NCBI GenBank assembly: GCA_937983105.1
Contig: CALKAM010000005.1
Coordinates: 26,448 to 90,447, forward strand
From: Planifilum sp021793745
Lineage (GTDB): Bacteria; Bacillota; Bacilli; Thermoactinomycetales; DSM-44946
Length of the DNA stretch: 64,000 nucleotides
Direction of reading: 5' to 3'
In this document: positions 58,829 through 64,000 of the stretch, piece after piece
Layout: the number at the start of each line of letters is the position of its first letter
Numbering within the stretch: the first letter of the stretch is position 1
Made by a program: the position numbers and the translations under genes
Notes under the pieces: model-generated
What the model was told of the DNA's origin: nothing
Seen by the model: only the letters and a program-made list of their open reading frames with translations
Databases searched by the model: none

Positions 58829-59554
58829 TCACTGCTCACCTTTCAGTATATCACAGGATGCTTCCCGCCCCGATTCCCGGGGACACCCCAGGCGAACCCG
58901 GCTTGATGGTTGCGAAAACCGATTTCCGCCTCCGTGCGGGGGGAAGGCGATTCGCCGCAGGCTTTCATAAGCCCAGGGAGTGTCGATATCCATCACAATC
59001 CCGGGATCCTCCACGGCCAGGAGGGTTCGGTTCGGCACGTGGCATAGCAGCCCCCTTGCCCCCTCGCCCCCCTTCAGGGACGACCAGTCCATCGCCCGGC
59101 AATTTCCGAGAAAAACCGGATGGCCCGGAACCCCCCGAAAGGACGGGCGGACGACCAGGGGGAGCGACGGTTCATGGAGGCGGAGCTTGGAAAGGCCGGT
59201 ATCGGCGATGCGGCGGATGGTCTCATCTTCGAGCAGGGGGAGATCCCCCAGAAAGATCATCGCTGAACGCCCCTTCCCGGCATCGATCCCGGCCAACAGG
59301 GAAGTGCTTTGCCCGGCGGAGTAACGGTCGTTCATCACCCAGCGGAAACGGTCCTCGTCGATCGGGATGACGCGCTGAATCTCCTCCCCCCGGTAACCGG
59401 TGACGGCGATCACCTCCGAAAAGGGATGGTTCAAAACCTTCCGGATCACCGCCTCCAACAGGGGAACCCCGCCCCAGTCGAGGAGCTGTTTCGGCCTCCC
59501 CATCCGCGACGATGTCCCGGCGGCGAGGATGACGGCAAACACATCCCATTCCAT
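58829..59554 (-). CDS. Molybdenum cofactor nucleotidyltransferase (MocA-like)
   Basis: A 241-residue nucleotidyltransferase of the MocA/CoxC-like group: ILAAGTSSRMGRPKQLLDWG (CTP/GTP loop), AVTGYRGEEIQRVI, GQSTSLLAGIDAG, IFLGDLPLLEDETI and the end VMDIDTPWAYESL. MocA adds CMP to molybdopterin to give the MCD cofactor used by xanthine-dehydrogenase-type enzymes. The start at 59554 (MEWDVFAVILAAG) fits; 40 tail residues after the core are not conserved and overlap the moaA promoter. It follows the xdhC gene by 31 nt in the cox-like operon. Confidence 0.9.
   Translation of the reverse strand: MEWDVFAVILAAGTSSRMGRPKQLLDWGGVPLLEAVIRKVLNHPFSEVIAVTGYRGEEIQRVIPIDEDRFRWVMNDRYSAGQSTSLLAGIDAGKGRSAMIFLGDLPLLEDETIRRIADTGLSKLRLHEPSLPLVVRPSFRGVPGHPVFLGNCRAMDWSSLKGGEGARGLLCHVPNRTLLAVEDPGIVMDIDTPWAYESLRRIAFPPHGGGNRFSQPSSRVRLGCPRESGREASCDILKGEQ
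58845..58853 (-). promoter_or_regulatory. Extended -10 promoter of moaA
   Basis: TGATATACT on the minus strand (TGn plus TATACT), inside the 3' end of the mocA-type gene. The transcript leader to moaA is about 190 nt. I recognise no molybdenum-cofactor riboswitch in it. Confidence 0.5.
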
Positions 59555-59585
59555 AACCAACCCCCCTTTAACCCCCTTCGCAGCC

Positions 59586-60767
59586 TCACAGGGGTTGATG
59601 GATCCTGTCCCGGTTCTGTTCGCGCAGAAAGCCCCCGGCATGGCCGTTTCGAAAGGCCAGGATCTCGGACAGAATGCTGATCGCCACTTCCTCCGGCGTC
59701 TCGGCACCGATATCGAGTCCCACCGGGTTGTACATCCGGGCTAGCTGCTCCTGCCCGAAGGTCACCCCTTCCCTCTCGAGGGCCTCCAGCATCTTCTCCC
59801 GACGGGAGCGCGGTCCCAGGACCCCCACATAGGGAGCCGGGGAATTCAGCGCAAAGCGGATGGCCGCCCGATCCCGTTCCAGGTGATGATTCATCACCAG
59901 CACAAATGTCCGCCGCCCGATCGACACCTGATCCGCCCAGGAATCCCGATCGGCCAAAACGATTCGGCTTCCCGGAAAGCGATCCTCGGTGGCGTATGCG
60001 GACCTCGGATCCACCACCGTCGTCCGGAATCCGAGCTCCTCGGCATATTTGGCCACGGGAATGGCATCGTGGCCGGCACCGAAGATGACCAGTTCGAAGG
60101 GGGGAAGGTTCACGTCGAAAAACACCTGCATCGGATCTCCCTCGGGCAAGGAAAACGGAAGCGTTTCGGACCGGGGATAAAGGCCGTCCAGCTTTTCCCG
60201 CGCCCGTTCGATGACCCATCGGTTCAGGGACGAATCCCCCAGATCGCCCATCGGCTCACCCTCCTGGGGGATCAAGAGGCGGGCGCCCGCTTGAAGCGCC
60301 GACGAAGAGGGTTCCAACAGCGTGGCGAGCACCGCGGCGCGCTCCTCCCTGAGGCAGCGGAGCCACGATCCATAACAATCCCCCTCCTGGAATCCCCTTT
60401 CTTCCCGCAAATCTTCTCCGTCCCTACCGAGCGGGCGTGCAGCCGCATCCGAAACCGGTTCGATCCAGATGTCGACGGTTCCCGGACAACCCAACCCTAA
60501 CCCCCAAACCAATTCCTCGTCCAATTCGTAACGCCTCAGGGCCGGGCGGCCGTCGGCCATCACCCTTTTCGCCACCTCCGCCACATCCGGCTCCAGACAC
60601 CCGCCGGAGATCACACCGACCGTGTTTCCTCCCTCCTCGATCAACAGTTTGGCACCCTCCCGGCGATAGGCGGAACCTCTCACGCGGACGACGGTGGCGA
60701 GGGCCATTCGCCGTCCCGAGCGCTTCATCTCCTCCATCGCCCGGACGATCTCCCGGTTCTCTTTCAC
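59586..60767 (-). CDS. XdhC/CoxI-family molybdenum cofactor insertion protein
   Basis: A 393-residue XdhC-type protein. The N-terminal XdhC/CoxI domain covers residues 5-75 (RMALATVVRVRGSAYRREGA, GVISGGCLEPDV). The C-terminal Rossmann domain has ELVIFGAGHDAIPVAKYAEE and a final YVGVLGPRSRREKMLEALE. XdhC binds the sulfurated cofactor and delivers it to the hydroxylase. GTG 60767 is likely (GGAGG 8 nt upstream); GTG 60776 overlaps the VWA gene stop. The gene sits between coxE-type and mocA-type genes. Confidence 0.93.
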   Translation of the reverse strand: MKENREIVRAMEEMKRSGRRMALATVVRVRGSAYRREGAKLLIEEGGNTVGVISGGCLEPDVAEVAKRVMADGRPALRRYELDEELVWGLGLGCPGTVDIWIEPVSDAAARPLGRDGEDLREERGFQEGDCYGSWLRCLREERAAVLATLLEPSSSALQAGARLLIPQEGEPMGDLGDSSLNRWVIERAREKLDGLYPRSETLPFSLPEGDPMQVFFDVNLPPFELVIFGAGHDAIPVAKYAEELGFRTTVVDPRSAYATEDRFPGSRIVLADRDSWADQVSIGRRTFVLVMNHHLERDRAAIRFALNSPAPYVGVLGPRSRREKMLEALEREGVTFGQEQLARMYNPVGLDIGAETPEEVAISILSEILAFRNGHAGGFLREQNRDRIHQPL

Positions 60768-60772
60768 ATCCG

Positions 60773-62017
60773 TCACCTCCGGCTGGAAATGCGTTTGGCC
60801 AGCTTTCGAAAGGAAGGGGGATCACAGGCCGCCGAAAAGATGTCGATGTAGGGAAGCGCCGCCTTCATCCCCTCCGCCTCCGGCCGATAATTCCGGTGGG
60901 AAAGGAGCGGATTCAGCCAGATCACCCCGGCGGATCGCCTGCGGAGCTCGGCCATCGAACGGGACAGCCGGTCCGCCTCCCCGCTGTCCAGGCCATCGCT
61001 CGCAATGATCACCAGGCTGTCCCGACCCAGCATCCATCGCCCTTCCCCCTTCAAAAAATGCTCCAGGGATTCCCCGATTCGCGTGCCCCCGCCCCACTCC
61101 AGTCCCAGCCCCGTCAACGTCGGCAGCCGTCCCTTCCCGTCCCTGCAAAGTTGATCGGTGACGCGGCGAATACGGGTTGAAAAGAGAAACACTTCGGCGC
61201 GGCGGGCTTTTCGGGTGAGGGCGTAGGCGAACTGCAAAAAACACCCGGAGAAGGGGGCCATCGATCGGCTTCCGTCGCAGAACAGGAGAAATCGGGCCTG
61301 ACGGCGGCGATCACCCGACCAGGCCGGAAGCACCATGTCACCGCCGGAGGAAACGCTTTGGCGAAAAACCCGTCGGAAATGGAGCCGAGTTCCCCTCCGC
61401 ATCGGCTTCCGCCGGCGGCTTCGCCGGATCGGAACCCGGGATACCAGAAGGGCGGCCGCCTCCAACATCTCCTCCATGCCGTCGTCGGGAATTTCGGCGG
61501 TCGATCGCCTGGATAAATGGGCGGCGCTGAGGCGGGCCACCCGTGCGAGGGGAACGTCCCATTTCTCCCCTCCGTCCTCAAGGCCCGGCCCGGCTCCGCC
61601 CGGCGAAACCGCCTCCACCCCATCCCGCCGGGGAGGCGGCGAGGCCGCGACGCCGCTCTTCCCATCCGGCGGGGCGGCGTCGGCTTTTCCCCCTTTTCGG
61701 GAAGCGGCACCGCCCTCCGGGACCTCCCTTGTTTCCGGGATGAGCTGGATGGGACGGCCGCCGGCGTCCGATTCCGCCGCCAGGAGAAACCGTTCAAAAA
61801 GGGTATCAAACAGCGCCTGTTCGTCCCGGTCGGAACACAACACGAGGCGCAGCGCCGAAGTAAATTCCTCCCGATCCCCGATATCGATCGCCTCAAGGGC
61901 GCGAAACATGTCGATCTCCTCGCCGGGACCGATGGAAAAACCGTGGGAACGGAGAGCCCGGCAAAATCGGAGCAGGTGTTCGACCAGATCGGGTTTCATA
62001 GGGGAAGACGAAACCAT
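60773..62017 (-). CDS. VWA-domain protein (CoxE-like)
   Basis: A 414-residue protein of the CoxE/VWA_CoxE family. An N-terminal helical region (HLLRFCRALRSHGFSIGPGE, SALRLVLCSDRDEQALFDTL) is followed by a low-complexity Gly/Pro/Ala linker (100-160). The VWA fold has the metal site LLFCDGSRSMAPFSGCFLQF (DxSxS) and VIIASDGLDSG. CoxE works with the MoxR-type ATPase CoxD in maturing the Mo-Cu or Mo-S site of CO dehydrogenase-type enzymes. GGAGGAG is 8 nt from the ATG at 62017. Confidence 0.9.
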   Translation of the reverse strand: MVSSSPMKPDLVEHLLRFCRALRSHGFSIGPGEEIDMFRALEAIDIGDREEFTSALRLVLCSDRDEQALFDTLFERFLLAAESDAGGRPIQLIPETREVPEGGAASRKGGKADAAPPDGKSGVAASPPPRRDGVEAVSPGGAGPGLEDGGEKWDVPLARVARLSAAHLSRRSTAEIPDDGMEEMLEAAALLVSRVPIRRSRRRKPMRRGTRLHFRRVFRQSVSSGGDMVLPAWSGDRRRQARFLLFCDGSRSMAPFSGCFLQFAYALTRKARRAEVFLFSTRIRRVTDQLCRDGKGRLPTLTGLGLEWGGGTRIGESLEHFLKGEGRWMLGRDSLVIIASDGLDSGEADRLSRSMAELRRRSAGVIWLNPLLSHRNYRPEAEGMKAALPYIDIFSAACDPPSFRKLAKRISSRR

Positions 62018-62080
62018 GGATGGATCTCCTCCGTTGTGCGGGGCGGGGATGCAACGCTCCTCCCGCCGCGCGGATTCCCC

Positions 62081-62995
62081 TCAATTCTTGACACCAGCTT
62101 CCCGGAGCAAATCGCCTCTTTCCAGTTCCCCCTCAAGGGTCTCCCAATCTTCTTGATCCTTCACGATGCACCCGAGGGTTTCCCGGAAGGAACGCTTGTC
62201 CAGCTCCCCCCGGTGCAGGGACATCAGCGCCTGGGCCCAATCCAGGCTTTCCGCGACGCCGGGAATCTTGTGGAGGGCCATCATTCGGATCCGGGCCATG
62301 ACGCGGACGATCTGTTCCGCCAATCGCCGCTGGATTCCCGGCAGCTTCGCCTCCAGAATCCGGATCTCCTTCTCGGGATCCGGGTAGGGGATCCAGAGGT
62401 AGAGACAGCGGCGACGCAGAGCGTCGCTCAATTCACGGGTCCGGTTGGAGGTGAGAACCACGTAGGGCTTGTGCTTGGCCCGGATCGTCCCCAGCTCCGG
62501 GATGGTCACTTGAAACTCCCCGAGCATCTCCAGCAGGAACGCCTCAAACTCCTCGTCCGCCCGGTCCACCTCGTCGATCAAAAGAACCGGCGAAGATTCC
62601 TCGTCGGAAATCGCCTCCAGGAGGGGACGGCGGAGCAAAAAGGAGGTGCTGAAAATCTCCTTTTCCCGCTCCTGGGCCGTCGCCCCGCTATTTTCCGTGA
62701 GACGGATATGCAGCATCTGCTTCGGATAGTTCCACTCGTACAGCGCCGTGTGAACATCGAGTCCTTCGTAGCACTGCAGCCTCACCTGACGGGTATTCAG
62801 CACCGCCGCCAACACCTTGGCGATTTCCGTCTTGCCCACGCCGGAGGGACCCTCCACCAACAAGGGTTTGCCGAGGGTGCTCACCAGGTGAAGAGCGGTC
62901 ACCAGGGGTCGATCGGCGATATAGCCCTGCTCGCGAAAGGCCTTTTGAATGGATTGAATGCGATCCAGTATCTTCCGGCACCTCCTTCGGGTCAT
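62081..62995 (-). CDS. MoxR-type AAA+ ATPase (CoxD-like)
   Basis: A MoxR-class AAA+ ATPase of about 300 residues: Walker A LLVEGPSGVGKTEIAKVLAA, Walker B VLLIDEVDRADEEFEAFLLE, sensor VVLTSNRTRELSDALRRRCL. In oligotropha-type cox operons CoxD is a chaperone for active-site assembly. It is coupled with the VWA gene downstream. The ATG at 62995 lies upstream of a strong SD (AAGGAGG at 62986-62980); the SD points instead to ATA 62971 or CTG 62968, giving a 292-residue protein. Either reading keeps the whole domain. Confidence 0.92.
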   Translation of the reverse strand: MTRRRCRKILDRIQSIQKAFREQGYIADRPLVTALHLVSTLGKPLLVEGPSGVGKTEIAKVLAAVLNTRQVRLQCYEGLDVHTALYEWNYPKQMLHIRLTENSGATAQEREKEIFSTSFLLRRPLLEAISDEESSPVLLIDEVDRADEEFEAFLLEMLGEFQVTIPELGTIRAKHKPYVVLTSNRTRELSDALRRRCLYLWIPYPDPEKEIRILEAKLPGIQRRLAEQIVRVMARIRMMALHKIPGVAESLDWAQALMSLHRGELDKRSFRETLGCIVKDQEDWETLEGELERGDLLREAGVKN

Positions 62996-63002
62996 CCGGG
63001 GA

Positions 63003-63046
63003 AAGAAAAGGCCGGGACCGGCACCCTGTGCCCGCACCCGACCTTT
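63003..63046 (-). terminator. Terminator-like hairpin between coxM- and coxD-type genes
   Basis: An imperfect but long stem (AAAGG...CCTTT outer, CGGG/CCCG, GGCAC/GTGCC inner) followed by TTTTCTTT on the minus strand. In mid-operon it may lower expression of the downstream accessory genes. Confidence 0.6.
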
Positions 63047-63083
63047 CCGCCTTCCTATTCTCGGACAAAGCCGGACGACCGGA

Positions 63084-63941
63084 CTAGCCCGACAACCTTC
63101 GCAACGCCCGGGCGGTATACACCTGCACCAGATGGCGGCGGTAGTCGCTTGAGGCAAACAGATCGCCGTTCATCTCTCGGCCCTCCGCCGCCCGGGAGGC
63201 CGCCTCGCGGATCGTCTCCTCCGTCGGCCGTTTCCCCAGCAGCGCCTGCTCCGCGGCCTCCGCCCGATAAGCGATGTCGGAGGCGCCGGTGATGCCGATC
63301 CGGGCGTAATTCACCGTTCCGTCCGCTCCGATGCCCAGGGCGGCGGCTACCCCCACCACGGCGTATCCCGACGCCGGATGGGGATATTTCACGTAGGTGC
63401 TCTTCACCCCTTCCGGCGGGATCGCGAAGGAGACCGACGTCAGGATCCCGTCTTCGGGCAGGGCGGTGATCATCGGACCGAGGAAGAACCCCTCCGCGTC
63501 GAAGGTCTCCTTCCCATCCGGACGCTGCACCGCAAGCTCCGCCTTCAGGGCCACGGCCACCGCCGGCAGGTCGGAGGCCGGGTCGGCGTGGGCCAGGTTC
63601 CCTCCCAGGGTCCCCCGATTGCGCACCTGGAGATCCCCGATCTGGGACGCCGCCTCGGCCAGGACGGGAAGGTGCTCCCGGACGAGGGGATCGGTGGCCG
63701 CTTGACGGTGGGAGGTGAGGGCTCCCACCACCAGGCGGTTGCCTTCCCGGCGGATCCCCCGGAGCTCCCGGATGGAGCGGATGTCGATCAGCTTGCCGGG
63801 GGATGTCAACCGGATCTTCATCATCGGCAGGAGGCTGTGTCCCCCCGCCAGGAGCTTCGCCTCCCCGCCCGCCTCCTTCAGCAGCCGGAGAGCTTCTTCC
63901 ACCGAACCGGCCCGTGCATATTCAAAGCTGCTGGGAATCAC
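63084..63941 (-). CDS. FAD-binding subunit of a CO dehydrogenase/xanthine dehydrogenase-type enzyme (CoxM/XdhB-like)
   Basis: A 285-residue FAD-binding subunit: FEYARAGSVEEALRLL, the FAD motif LLAGGHSLLPMMK, and the second motif RNRGTLGGNLAHADPASDLP, as in CoxM/CutM. The C-terminal CO_deh_flav_C domain is SDYRRHLVQVYTARALRRL. It passes electrons from the molybdenum and iron-sulfur subunits. GTG 63941 is chosen because of GGGAGGGGAG upstream, and it overlaps the stop of the large subunit by 4 bp (GTGA). The 2Fe-2S subunit gene is not in the window. Confidence 0.94.
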   Translation of the reverse strand: MIPSSFEYARAGSVEEALRLLKEAGGEAKLLAGGHSLLPMMKIRLTSPGKLIDIRSIRELRGIRREGNRLVVGALTSHRQAATDPLVREHLPVLAEAASQIGDLQVRNRGTLGGNLAHADPASDLPAVAVALKAELAVQRPDGKETFDAEGFFLGPMITALPEDGILTSVSFAIPPEGVKSTYVKYPHPASGYAVVGVAAALGIGADGTVNYARIGITGASDIAYRAEAAEQALLGKRPTEETIREAASRAAEGREMNGDLFASSDYRRHLVQVYTARALRRLSG

Positions 63942-64000
63942 GCATCTCCCCTCCCTTTCTGCATCGCTTTCCATACCTTCTCCGGCGTCAGGGGCATCTC
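63938..64000 (-). CDS. Large molybdenum subunit of the same hydroxylase (CoxL/XdhA-like), C-terminal end
   Basis: Only the last 20 codons are visible, running off the window: a Met-Pro-Leu-Thr-Pro-Glu-Lys-Val-Trp core followed by AMQKGRG and a TGA. This ending is the standard C-terminus of CO dehydrogenase/xanthine dehydrogenase large subunits. The stop overlaps the CoxM start in GTGA. The active-site loop that would tell CO dehydrogenase (AYRCSFR) from other hydroxylases lies outside. Confidence 0.8.
   Translation of the reverse strand, partial: EMPLTPEKVWKAMQKGRGDA

Overview
The window reads as chromosomal DNA of a GC-rich, spore-forming Firmicute of the order Bacillales. The closest fit is a Thermoactinomycetaceae-type thermophile, but that placement is inference. 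The grounds are the Bacillus-like order yerB-yerC / pcrB-pcrA-ligA, the yusG-like/gcvH and ytqA-ytqB pairs, spore-associated families (YjcZ, YheC/YheD), an ATP-type PEP carboxykinase, sigma-A promoters and strong Shine-Dalgarno (SD) sequences. I see no rRNA, tRNA, CRISPR array, insertion sequence or prophage.

Layout. 1-5.5 kb: end of an SRAP protein, the tRNA-modification pair ytqA-mnmM, a lipoprotein, an S1-domain protein and pckA. 5.6-15.7 kb: manganese catalase behind a PerR/Fur-like operator, a DUF817/Xre/DUF2975 operon whose DUF2975 gene is broken, a PanE-like reductase, gcvH, a thioredoxin-like protein, a 2-Cys peroxiredoxin, a ThDP enzyme and an ArsC/Spx-like protein. 15.7-19.6 kb: btuF-btuC-btuD plus a PduO-type adenosyltransferase, controlled by a cobalamin riboswitch with a visible terminator. 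19.6-34.6 kb: housekeeping and envelope genes, including a hydrolase, a divergent PlsY, PBP1, a secreted lipase, a patatin, an RluA synthase and a transglutaminase lipoprotein. 35-38.7 kb: a three-gene unit of HTH-TPR regulator, YheC/D ATP-grasp protein and HipA-like kinase. 38.7-45.5 kb: ligA, pcrA, pcrB, yerC, yerB.

46-55 kb is a cell-wall polymer locus. From one divergent promoter region run, leftward, a TarI/IspD-like cytidylyltransferase, an SDR and a TagF-like polymerase. Rightward run an unusual fusion of a GT2 glycosyltransferase to a CDP-alcohol phosphotransferase, then TagG and TagH. An LCP ligase follows. The set suggests a CDP-ribitol-based, teichoic-acid-like polymer made without a TagA or TagB enzyme in the locus.

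56-64 kb holds the tail of a CO-dehydrogenase/xanthine-dehydrogenase-type molybdenum hydroxylase operon (CoxL end, CoxM, CoxD-type MoxR, CoxE-type VWA, XdhC, MocA), followed by moaA and modA-modB. These genes link molybdate import, cofactor synthesis and cofactor loading to the enzyme.

The observations I rate highest are: well-placed SD sequences in front of AUC (not AUG/GUG/UUG) codons in at least two genes; the GT2-CDP-alcohol phosphotransferase fusion, which lacks the last motif aspartate; the doubly disrupted DUF2975 gene; the hybrid PerR/Fur box; and a perfect hairpin between SD and start codon in mnmM.
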